From JAYEHK01 sp034659475 (GTDB lineage: Bacteria > Bacillota > Syntrophomonadia > Syntrophomonadales > Syntrophomonadaceae), in the NCBI GenBank assembly GCA_034659475.1, contig JAYEHK010000094.1, positions 1 through 16,048 on the forward strand: DNA of 16,048 nt, in the 5' to 3' direction. The notes under the pieces are model-generated. The model saw nothing but the letters and a program-made list of their open reading frames with translations, was not told where the DNA came from and did no database searches. This document shows positions 1 through 7,316 of this stretch, piece after piece (the first letter of the stretch is position 1; each line of letters opens with the position of its first letter). The translations under genes and the position numbers were made by a program.

Positions 1-231
1 ATAATGTCTGGTTTCGGTCTGATATTCTACGTGGGCCGTGTTGATGGTGATTCCTCTTTCTCTTTCTTCAGGTGCCTTGTCAATGGAATCATACGCTGTT
101 GCTACGGCTCCTCCTACGGTTGCGAGCATCATCGTGATCGCTGCTGTCAATGTTGTCTTGCCATGGTCTACGTGACCAATGGTTCCGACATTAAGATGAG
201 GTTTTGTCCTTTCGTACTTAGCCTTTGCCAT
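1..231 (-). CDS. tuf: Elongation factor Tu, N-terminal part (gene runs off the left edge)
   Basis: EF-Tu is the GTPase that carries aminoacyl-tRNA to the ribosomal A site. The 77 visible codons begin MAKAKYERTKPHLNVGTIGH. They include the P-loop GHVDHGKT at residues 19-26 and the switch I region with the ERGITINTAHVEY signature. The ATG at 231-229 is preceded by an AAGGTGAG ribosome-binding site at normal distance. The gene starts 33 bases after the fusA stop with no terminator between them, so it is the last visible gene of the rpsL-rpsG-fusA-tuf (str) operon. The C-terminal four-fifths of the protein is outside the window. A second tuf ends at 15856, but the two fragments cover opposite ends of the protein, so their identity cannot be compared here. 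Confidence 0.97.
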   Translation of the reverse strand, partial: MAKAKYERTKPHLNVGTIGHVDHGKTTLTAAITMMLATVGGAVATAYDSIDKAPEERERGITINTAHVEYQTETRHY

Positions 232-264
232 CTGGTTTCTCACCTTTCCTTTCTAAACTTGCAC

Positions 265-2352
265 TTAGCTGTTCACTGGTAAACCATATCTTCTTGCAAT
301 TATATCTTTGCTCTTTGACTCCGGTACACGAGCATAGTTTTTGATTTTTAAAGTAAACACTGCTCGTCCCTGGCTGATTGATCGCAATCTGGTTGCATAT
401 CCAAAAGTCTCCGCCAGAGGTACCTCGCCTTTAATGATTCTGCTGTCTCGATTTTCTTCAAGCCCCAGAACCCTTCCCCTGCGAGCATTCAGGTCTGAAA
501 TAATGTCTCCCATGTAATCTTCCGGGGAGACAATCTCTATTTCCATTACAGGTTCTAATAAAACAGCCTGTGCTTTATTAAGAGCATCTTTCAATGCCAT
601 ACTGGCAGCTACTTTGAAAGCTTGCTCAGTGGAATCGACTTCATGATAGGTACCTCCTACCATCTTCACTTCCAGATCATCAACCGGATATCCAGCTAGC
701 ACTCCAGCTTGCAGCGCCTCTTTGACGCCTGTTTCTACGGCATTAATGAATTCAGGGGGAATACTCTCGAGCGGCACATGATTCACAAAAGTTCTGCCTT
801 CCCCTTCGCGGAGCGGAGATACCTCCAACTTCACATGAGCGAATTGACCCCTTCCACCATTCTGTCTTTCAAACCTGGCTTCTGTTCTAGCCTTGCCTGC
901 TACCGTCTCCTTATAGGCCACCTGTGGTTTGCCCACGTTGGCGTTGACCTTAAATTCACGCAGCAAACGGTCAATAATGATCTCCAGATGTAATTCACCC
1001 ATCCCGGAAACAATCGTTTGTCCTGTTTCCTCGTCAATTCGATACTTAAAACTGGGGTCTTCTTCTGCCAGTTTTTTCAGGCTGCCGCCAATGCGTTCCT
1101 GGTCATCTCTTGTCTTAGGTTCAACCGCAATATCGATAACCGTTTCCGGACAATCAATGGTTTCCAACAATATTGATCCATCCGAACTGAGTGTGTCTCC
1201 CGTCGTTGTGTTTTTCAAACCTACTCCTGCCACAATATCACCAGCTGTAGCAAAGTTTCTTTCTTCCCTGTGGTTAGCATGCATTTTTAGGATCTTGCTT
1301 ATGCGTTCTTTTTTGTCTTTGCCACTGTTTATGACCTGACTTCCTGTCTCAACGCGACCAGAATAGATCCGAAAATAAGTTAATTTTCCCACGTAAGGAT
1401 CTACTGAAACCTTAAATGCCAGCGCGCAGAAAGGCTGATTTTCATCTGCTTCTCTGCTCTCTGCTTTACCATTTCGCAGGTTTTCTCCCATTACAGAATG
1501 GACTTCTAACGGCGACGGTAAGTAATCAGCCACAGCATCGAGGAGCATCTGTACACCTTTGTTGCGGAAAGATGATCCGCAAAGCACCGGAACAATTTCA
1601 TTGGCAATCGTTTGCGTTCGCAATGCACTTTTGATTTCATCCTGTTGGATTTCTAACCCTTCCAGGTACTTTTCCATCAATTCGTCATCACGCTCGGCCA
1701 GCTTTTCAACCATCTCTTCACGAAACACTCTAGCCTCTTCGATTTCTTGATCATTCAATTCTCTGATCCGAAAAACATCGCCAGTACTTTCGTGATATTC
1801 AACAGCCTGCATGGTCACCAAATCTATCAATCCTGCGAAGTGTTCTTCTGCTCCAACAGGTAATTGAATCGCTATTGGGTTGCTCCCTAACTGATCTTTA
1901 ATCATCCTGATTGCCCGATGGAAATCAGCACCCACTCGATCCATTTTGTTAACATATGCGATTCTAGGAACTTCATATCGATCCGCCTGTCGCCACACAG
2001 TCTCTGATTGAGGTTGAACCCCAGCAACTGCACAAAAAATCGCAACTGCCCCATCGAGCACCCTCAAAGACCGTTCTACTTCCATCGTAAAGTCCACATG
2101 CCCGGGCGTATCGATAATGTTTATAGCACAATTTTTCCAATAACATGCAGTCGCAGCGGAGGTAATGGTAATGCCTCTTTCTTGCTCCTGGCTCATCCAA
2201 TCCATGGTGGCGGTCCCTTTATCCACTTCCCCCATCCGATGAACAATACCGGAATAGTACAGAATACGCTCTGTAGTGGTAGTTTTGCCAGCATCAATGT
2301 GAGCCATGATTCCAATGTTTCGTATCGAAGCTAATGCAGATTTATCTTCCAT
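265..2352 (-). CDS. fusA: Elongation factor G
   Basis: EF-G is the cytosolic GTPase that drives tRNA-mRNA translocation and, with the ribosome recycling factor, splits spent ribosomes. The product is 695 residues, the normal bacterial length. Visible GTPase motifs are the P-loop AHIDAGKT (17-24), the ERGITI switch I sequence (58-63), DTPGH (81-85, with His85 next to the catalytic site) and NKMD (135-138). The C-terminal domains IV and V follow without a break. The ATG is preceded by GAGGAG with 8 nt spacing. The gene lies 27 bases after rpsG and 33 bases before tuf, the usual str operon order. The motif set is that of a canonical fusA rather than a TetM-type resistance paralogue. Confidence 0.98.
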   Translation of the reverse strand: MEDKSALASIRNIGIMAHIDAGKTTTTERILYYSGIVHRMGEVDKGTATMDWMSQEQERGITITSAATACYWKNCAINIIDTPGHVDFTMEVERSLRVLDGAVAIFCAVAGVQPQSETVWRQADRYEVPRIAYVNKMDRVGADFHRAIRMIKDQLGSNPIAIQLPVGAEEHFAGLIDLVTMQAVEYHESTGDVFRIRELNDQEIEEARVFREEMVEKLAERDDELMEKYLEGLEIQQDEIKSALRTQTIANEIVPVLCGSSFRNKGVQMLLDAVADYLPSPLEVHSVMGENLRNGKAESREADENQPFCALAFKVSVDPYVGKLTYFRIYSGRVETGSQVINSGKDKKERISKILKMHANHREERNFATAGDIVAGVGLKNTTTGDTLSSDGSILLETIDCPETVIDIAVEPKTRDDQERIGGSLKKLAEEDPSFKYRIDEETGQTIVSGMGELHLEIIIDRLLREFKVNANVGKPQVAYKETVAGKARTEARFERQNGGRGQFAHVKLEVSPLREGEGRTFVNHVPLESIPPEFINAVETGVKEALQAGVLAGYPVDDLEVKMVGGTYHEVDSTEQAFKVAASMALKDALNKAQAVLLEPVMEIEIVSPEDYMGDIISDLNARRGRVLGLEENRDSRIIKGEVPLAETFGYATRLRSISQGRAVFTLKIKNYARVPESKSKDIIARRYGLPVNS

Positions 2353-2379
2353 CGTTTTTACTCCTCTAACTGCAAATGC

Positions 2380-2850
2380 CTACCAGCGATAATGTGCAAA
2401 AGCCTTATTCGCTTCTGCCATCTTATGCGTGTCTTCTTTCTTTTTCACAGATCCGCCTGTGCTATTGGCAGCATCCATTAGTTCACCAGCCAGACGACCT
2501 GCCATGGTTTTTTCACCACGTTTACGGGTATACCCTACCAGCCATCTAATGGCCAGGGTTTGACGCCTGTCAACTCTAACTTCCACAGGCACCTGATAGT
2601 TTGCACCACCCACTCTTCTAGCTCTAACTTCAACAATAGGGGTGATGTTTTTCATTGCTTCTTCGAAAACTTCTATGGCATCTTTGCCGGTTCTATCCGC
2701 CACAATATCAAAAGCCTCATAGCAGATTCTCTCTGCAAGACTCTTTTTGCCATCCCACATAACCTGGTTAACCAGTTTGGTGAAAATCTTGCTATTGTAT
2801 ATCGGATCCGGCAGTACATCGCGTTTGGGAACGGGCCCTTTTCTAGGCAT
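2380..2850 (-). CDS. rpsG: 30S ribosomal protein S7
   Basis: S7 is a primary 16S rRNA binder that organises the 3' major domain (30S head) and contacts the E-site tRNA. The product is 156 residues, the standard length. It begins MPRKGPVPKRDVLPDPIYNS and carries the conserved RRVGGANYQVP and the C-terminal HKMAEANKAFAHYRW. The start is fixed by an AGGAGG sequence that overlaps the rpsL stop codon (2861-2867), so the two genes are probably translationally coupled. In E. coli, S7 is the autogenous regulator of the str operon. I did not identify a specific S7 operator in the short 14-base rpsL-rpsG gap here. Confidence 0.98.
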   Translation of the reverse strand: MPRKGPVPKRDVLPDPIYNSKIFTKLVNQVMWDGKKSLAERICYEAFDIVADRTGKDAIEVFEEAMKNITPIVEVRARRVGGANYQVPVEVRVDRRQTLAIRWLVGYTRKRGEKTMAGRLAGELMDAANSTGGSVKKKEDTHKMAEANKAFAHYRW

Positions 2851-2864
2851 ATCTCGACTCCCTC

Positions 2865-3242
2865 CTATTTTTTCTTAGGTCTCTTGGTCCCATATTTTGA
2901 CCGACCCTGATTCCGATTCTGCACGCCAGAGGCATCCAGTGTTCCCCTGACAATATGATATCTTACACCCGGTAGATCTTTGACCCTACCACCTCTAATA
3001 AGAACAACAGAGTGCTCCTGTAGATTGTGACCTATGCCAGGAATATACGCGGTTACTTCAATCCCATTAGTGAGCCTTACTCTGGCGATTTTACGTAACG
3101 CGGAATTTGGTTTTTTAGGGGTTGTCGTATACACACGAGTACATACCCCTCGTTTTTGCGGACAGCTTTTTAGGGCTGGTGCTGTTGACTTCTTTTTTTC
3201 CACTTCGCGTCCTTTTCTAACTAGTTGATTGATTGTCGGCAT
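2865..3242 (-). CDS. rpsL: 30S ribosomal protein S12
   Basis: S12 lies at the decoding centre of the small subunit and tunes tRNA selection accuracy. The product is 125 residues starting MPTINQLVRKGR. An in-frame ATG lies 21 bases further upstream, but it precedes the GGAGGTG ribosome-binding site (GGAGG at 3250-3254, 7 nt before the chosen ATG), so the short form is the real one. The decoding loop TTTPKKPNSALRK is intact: Lys43 and Lys44 are both lysine, so the common streptomycin-resistance substitution at this position is absent. DLPGVRYHIVRG, the other resistance hot spot, is also wild type. The gene follows the L7Ae-like gene by 21 bases. Confidence 0.98.
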   Translation of the reverse strand: MPTINQLVRKGREVEKKKSTAPALKSCPQKRGVCTRVYTTTPKKPNSALRKIARVRLTNGIEVTAYIPGIGHNLQEHSVVLIRGGRVKDLPGVRYHIVRGTLDASGVQNRNQGRSKYGTKRPKKK

Positions 3243-3263
3243 ACCTGCACCTCCTTCCCCCAT

Positions 3264-3509
3264 TTAGTCATATAATAATGCCACCGCTGCTGAACCCACC
3301 TCAATACCACACGCTTCGCCGAGTGTCTTCATGCTATCTATCATCTCTACCTCGACGGCATACTGGTGGCACAACTCTTTGAGAGGTCCAATAATATGAG
3401 GTTCAGCATCATCGGCAAGGTACACTTTTTGGGCAATACTATTTTGCACCGCTTTTTTAACCTGTTTGGTGCCGATTACTTTTTTGCTGTTTTTTAACTC
3501 ATGAAACAA
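3264..3509 (-). CDS. L7Ae-family K-turn RNA-binding protein (YbxF/RplGB type)
   Basis: This is a small L7Ae/L30e/S12e-fold protein of the group that precedes rpsL in many Firmicutes (YbxF in Bacillus subtilis), known to bind kink-turn RNA. With the chosen TTG start (3509-3507) it has 81 residues, the usual size. Visible family signatures are KKVIGTKQVKKAV near the N terminus and SMKTLGEACGIEVGSAAVAL near the C terminus. The frame stays open to an ATG at 3596, but that longer version would span a consensus-like promoter (3568-3596) and the GGGGGTG ribosome-binding site. Its extra 29 residues also look unlike the family. The TTG lies 9 nt after GGTG of that site. It is the first gene of the str operon here. 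Confidence 0.9.
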   Translation of the reverse strand: MFHELKNSKKVIGTKQVKKAVQNSIAQKVYLADDAEPHIIGPLKELCHQYAVEVEMIDSMKTLGEACGIEVGSAAVALLYD

Positions 3510-3567
3510 AACTACTGGCACCCCCTTTTGACAAAAAGCGATAAACCTATTTGTCACGCACCATAAT

Positions 3568-3596
3568 ATTTTAGCATTCGAAGGTGTACCAGTCAA
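3568..3596 (-). promoter_or_regulatory. Predicted sigma-A promoter of the L7Ae-rpsL-rpsG-fusA-tuf operon
   Basis: Read on the minus strand, a TTGACT -35 box (3591-3596) and a TAAAAT -10 box (3568-3573) are separated by exactly 17 bases. TGC precedes the -10, giving an extended -10. Each box matches the consensus at 5 of 6 positions. The predicted RNA start is near 3561, about 50 bases before the TTG start of the L7Ae-like gene. The promoter would let the str operon be transcribed independently of rpoBC. It lies just downstream of the inverted repeat at 3621-3704. Confidence 0.75.
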
Positions 3597-3620
3597 ATAT
3601 TTAATGAATATTTTTAAAAG

Positions 3621-3704
3621 GGGGTCAGGCTTGACTTATTGAAGAATCATATTGGACATTTGCTAAAGTTAATATCAATAAGTCAATAAGTCAAGCCTGA
3701 CCCC
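3621..3704. repeat. 22-bp perfect inverted repeat with GGGGTCAGGC ends (REP-like; possible rpoC terminator)
   Basis: The arms 3621-3642 (begins GGGGTCAGGCTTGACTTATT) and 3683-3704 are perfect reverse complements over 22 bases, with a 40-base spacer. The octamer TCAATAAG is repeated directly at 3675-3682 and 3683-3690. The element starts 15 bases after the rpoC stop codon. In rpoC mRNA it would fold into a 22-bp stem followed by CCTTTTAAAAA, which could end transcription or protect the 3' end. From memory, GGGGTCAGGCTTGAC-type palindromes recur in clostridial genomes, often near Y1 (IS200-like, REP-associated) transposases. That link is an inference, and no transposase gene is in this window. 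Confidence 0.8.
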
Positions 3705-3719
3705 GGTAGTTTGCTTTAT

Positions 3720-6700
3720 TTATTCCTGTACCAGAGTTTCTTCTTTTATTGCATAGTCAACATCTTTGTATGCTGTATAGCCTGTTCCAGCCGGAATCAG
3801 CTTACCGATGATGACATTCTCCTTTAAGCCAATTAGGTTATCCACTTTGCCCTTGATGGCAGCTTCCGTCAGAACCTTAGTCGTTTCCTGGAAAGAAGCA
3901 GCCGACAGAAAGGACTCTGTATTCAAGGATGCTTTGGTAATTCCCAGCAGCATCGGTGAACAAACCGCAGGCAATCCACCTAGCGCAATCGTCACCTGAT
4001 TATGGTCTTCGTAATTAGCAATATCAATAAAGGCTCCCGGTAACATTGTCGTATCTCCCGAATCTTCGATCTTTACTTTTTTCAACATCTGCCTAATAAT
4101 AATCTCAATGTGTTTATCCGAGATATCAACGCCCTGTGAACGGTATACCTTCTGAACTTCCTGAAGAATGTAACGCTGTACATCCTGCAGTCCTTTGGTT
4201 TTCAGAATATCATGCGGATTAAGTGGTCCTTCACTAACGGCATCACCGATTTCCGCATAATCTCCTTCTTTTACTTTTAATCTAGACCCATAACTAACTG
4301 GATATGCGCCAAGTTCTTCTCCATTTTCGCCCAGAACTTCAACCTGACGCCTTCCTTTGCTCTCTCCAAAACGAACCGTCCCTGAAGCTTCAGCCACAAC
4401 AGCCTGACCTTTTGGCTTACGGACTTCGAACAATTCCTCAACACGTGGCAAACCACGGGTTATATCCTCTCCAGCAACCCCTCCTGTATGGAAGGTACGC
4501 ATGGTAAGCTGTGTGCCAGGTTCACCAATCGACTGTGCCGCCAGAATTCCAACTGCCTCACCAATTTCAACATCATAACCCGTAGCAAGATTTCGTCCAT
4601 AGCATTTTTTGCAAACCCCATGCCTGGTCTTACAAGTAAGCACAGTCCTGATTTTGACTCGTTCAATTCCTAATTTTTCAATCTCATGCCCTACATCATC
4701 ACTAATCATCTGATTATCTTCCACCAGCACTTCTCCAGTCACTGGGTGACAGATGGTATCAATGGATACTCTGCCGATGATTCGTTGATTTAATGGTTCA
4801 ATGAGCTGGGAGCCTTCCATGATTTTCTCTACCCAAATTCCTTCTACGGATTCACAATCGTTCTCCCGCACAATAACGTCTTGAGAAACATCTACCAGAC
4901 GCCGGGTCAGGTATCCGGAGTCCGCTGTTCGCAGCGCAGTATCAGCCAAACCCTTTCTAGCTCCGTGAGTAGAAATAAAGTACTCAAGAACCGTTAACCC
5001 TTCACGGAAATTCGCCTTGATGGGCATATCAATAATTTTCCCTGAAGGATCCGCCATCAAACCACGCATTCCAGCTAACTGTCTAATCTGCTGGAAGTTA
5101 CCACGTGCTCCAGAAGTCGCCATCATATAAACAGGATTGTCTTCCGTTAAGTATCTTTTCAGCGCATCCGTCACATCATCAGTTGCCTGATTCCAAATTT
5201 CCACAACCTGTGAATGCCGCTCATCCTCTGTAATCAATCCTACCTGGAAGTCAGCCTCAATGCCATCCACAACCTGATCAGCTTCTGCAAGAATCGCTGC
5301 CTTATCAGGCGGTGTCCGGAAATCGCTAACCGCAACACTAATACCGGCTTTCGTGGAAAACTTATAACCCAGTCGTTTAATTCCGTCCAGCATGGCTGCA
5401 GTTTTTGCGTTTCCTTCTAACCGATAGCATTCATAAACAATGTCGCCTAGTTTTTTCTTTCCAATGACTTCATTGTAATATCCCAAACTATCTGGAATAA
5501 TCTCGTTAAGTATTACACGTCCCACCGAGGTTTCTACTCTTTCCGCCTCATAGGTTTGCTGTCCATCTTTTTTTACCAGTGCTGCTCCAATTAGTTGCGG
5601 CATGTTCATTCTGACATAAATTCTTTCATGAAGCGTAATCTGACGCAGATCATAAGCCATCTGCGCTTCCTCTGGGTTTGAGAAAAACCTGGGCTTTTTA
5701 TTGGCCCAATCTTCAGCGCTTACATAAGTCAGATAATAAACACCCATAACCATATCCTGGGTTGGCGTACATACTGGTTTCCCGTCTTTGGGATTCAATA
5801 TATTGTTGCTGGCCAGCATAAGCAACCTGCACTCTGTTTGAGCTTCAGCAGATAAGGGTACGTGGACTGCCATCTGATCTCCATCAAAGTCAGCGTTATA
5901 CGCCGTACAAACCAGCGGGTGAAGCTGCAGCGCACGTCCTTCAACCAACACAGGTTCAAAGGCCTGAATCCCCAGTCTATGAAGTGTAGGTGCACGGTTA
6001 AGCATAACAGGATGCTCCTTAATTACATCATCAAGAATATCCCATACTTCTTCGCGACCACGTTCTACCATCTTTTTCGCGCTTTTGATATTAGATGCGA
6101 TCCCACGATCGACTAATTTTTTCATCACAAAGGGTTTAAACAATTCCAGTGCCATTTCCTTCGGCAGGCCGCACTGATGCATCAGCAGATTCGGGCCAAC
6201 CACGATAACAGACCGTCCGGAGTAGTCCACACGTTTCCCCAGCAGATTCTGTCTGAACCGTCCCTGTTTTCCTTTTAACATATCGGACAGGGATTTGAGG
6301 GGTCGATTTCCTGGTCCAGTAACTGGACGACCTCTTCTTCCGTTGTCTACCAGGGCATCAACGGCTTCCTGCAACATTCTTTTCTCATTACGGACAATAA
6401 TATCCGGTGCTCCAAGATCAAGTAGTCTTTTCAAGCGATTATTACGATTAATCACCCGACGATACAGATCATTTAGATCCGAGGTTGCAAATCGCCCACC
6501 GTCTAATTGCACCATGGGTCTCAATTCAGGTGGTATCACCGGAAGCACATCTAAAATCATCCACTGCGGATTGTTACTTGACAGGCGGAAAGACTCTGTC
6601 ACGTCCAGTCTTTTAATCGCTCTTCCTTTTCTTTGTCCGGTGGTGGTAGCGATTTCCTCTTTGAGTTCAGGCGACATCGTTTCCAGATCTACTTCCGCCA

Positions 6701-7235
6701 GTAATTCCTTTACGGCTTCTGCACCAATGCCTGCAACAAAGCTATCTCCGTAACGGTCACGGTTTTCCCGATATTCCCGCTCATTTAACAGCTGCTTTTT
6801 CAATAACGGCGTATCCCCTGGATCAATAACAATGTAATTCACAAAGTAGATAACCTTTTCCAGTACCTTAGGCGACATATCCAGAAGAAGTCCCATACGA
6901 CTAGGAATTCCTTTCAAGTACCAGATATGGCAGACAGGAGCAGCCAGTTCGATATGACCCATGCGTTCCCGGCGTACCTTCGATGTAGTAACTTCAACGC
7001 CACATCGGTCACATACAATCCCTTTATGTCTTACTCTTTTGTATTTCCCACAATGACATTCCCAATCTTTAACAGGCCCAAATATCTTTTCACAAAACAA
7101 CCCTTCTTTTTCTGGTCTGAGGGTTCTATAGTTAATCGTTTCAGGCTTTTTTACCTCTCCACTACTCCATGAGCGGATTTTATTCGGAGAAGCCAGGGAT
7201 ATTTTGATCCGTTCAAAATTATTAACATCTAACAA
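3720..7235 (-). CDS. rpoC: DNA-directed RNA polymerase subunit beta'
   Basis: Beta' carries the catalytic magnesium site of RNA polymerase. The product is 1171 residues. The N-terminal zinc ribbon uses Cys60, Cys62, Cys75 and Cys78. The catalytic loop NADFDGDQM places the metal-binding aspartates at 449, 451 and 453. A second zinc site is Cys794, Cys868, Cys875 and Cys878. The bridge-helix/trigger-loop region contains the LRTADSGYLTRRLVDVSQD signature. The start is TTG (7235-7233), 8 nt after AAGGGAG; no in-frame ATG lies nearby, and the translation LLDVNNFERIKI matches the usual N terminus. The gene follows rpoB by 81 bases without a terminator, so the two are co-transcribed. It ends 15 bases before a large inverted repeat. 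Confidence 0.98.
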   Translation of the reverse strand: MLDVNNFERIKISLASPNKIRSWSSGEVKKPETINYRTLRPEKEGLFCEKIFGPVKDWECHCGKYKRVRHKGIVCDRCGVEVTTSKVRRERMGHIELAAPVCHIWYLKGIPSRMGLLLDMSPKVLEKVIYFVNYIVIDPGDTPLLKKQLLNEREYRENRDRYGDSFVAGIGAEAVKELLAEVDLETMSPELKEEIATTTGQRKGRAIKRLDVTESFRLSSNNPQWMILDVLPVIPPELRPMVQLDGGRFATSDLNDLYRRVINRNNRLKRLLDLGAPDIIVRNEKRMLQEAVDALVDNGRRGRPVTGPGNRPLKSLSDMLKGKQGRFRQNLLGKRVDYSGRSVIVVGPNLLMHQCGLPKEMALELFKPFVMKKLVDRGIASNIKSAKKMVERGREEVWDILDDVIKEHPVMLNRAPTLHRLGIQAFEPVLVEGRALQLHPLVCTAYNADFDGDQMAVHVPLSAEAQTECRLLMLASNNILNPKDGKPVCTPTQDMVMGVYYLTYVSAEDWANKKPRFFSNPEEAQMAYDLRQITLHERIYVRMNMPQLIGAALVKKDGQQTYEAERVETSVGRVILNEIIPDSLGYYNEVIGKKKLGDIVYECYRLEGNAKTAAMLDGIKRLGYKFSTKAGISVAVSDFRTPPDKAAILAEADQVVDGIEADFQVGLITEDERHSQVVEIWNQATDDVTDALKRYLTEDNPVYMMATSGARGNFQQIRQLAGMRGLMADPSGKIIDMPIKANFREGLTVLEYFISTHGARKGLADTALRTADSGYLTRRLVDVSQDVIVRENDCESVEGIWVEKIMEGSQLIEPLNQRIIGRVSIDTICHPVTGEVLVEDNQMISDDVGHEIEKLGIERVKIRTVLTCKTRHGVCKKCYGRNLATGYDVEIGEAVGILAAQSIGEPGTQLTMRTFHTGGVAGEDITRGLPRVEELFEVRKPKGQAVVAEASGTVRFGESKGRRQVEVLGENGEELGAYPVSYGSRLKVKEGDYAEIGDAVSEGPLNPHDILKTKGLQDVQRYILQEVQKVYRSQGVDISDKHIEIIIRQMLKKVKIEDSGDTTMLPGAFIDIANYEDHNQVTIALGGLPAVCSPMLLGITKASLNTESFLSAASFQETTKVLTEAAIKGKVDNLIGLKENVIIGKLIPAGTGYTAYKDVDYAIKEETLVQE

Positions 7236-7316
7236 ATCATTCTCTCCCTTCCAGAAGTTTGATGATGAGCTAACGACCGTCTTTCACATATGTCTGTAAT
7301 GCACTTTATCTTAATG

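Noticed and set aside
6295..6753. Plus-strand 152-codon open frame within rpoC
   Set aside because: It is a shadow of the conserved beta' coding sequence with no promoter, ribosome-binding site or recognisable domain.
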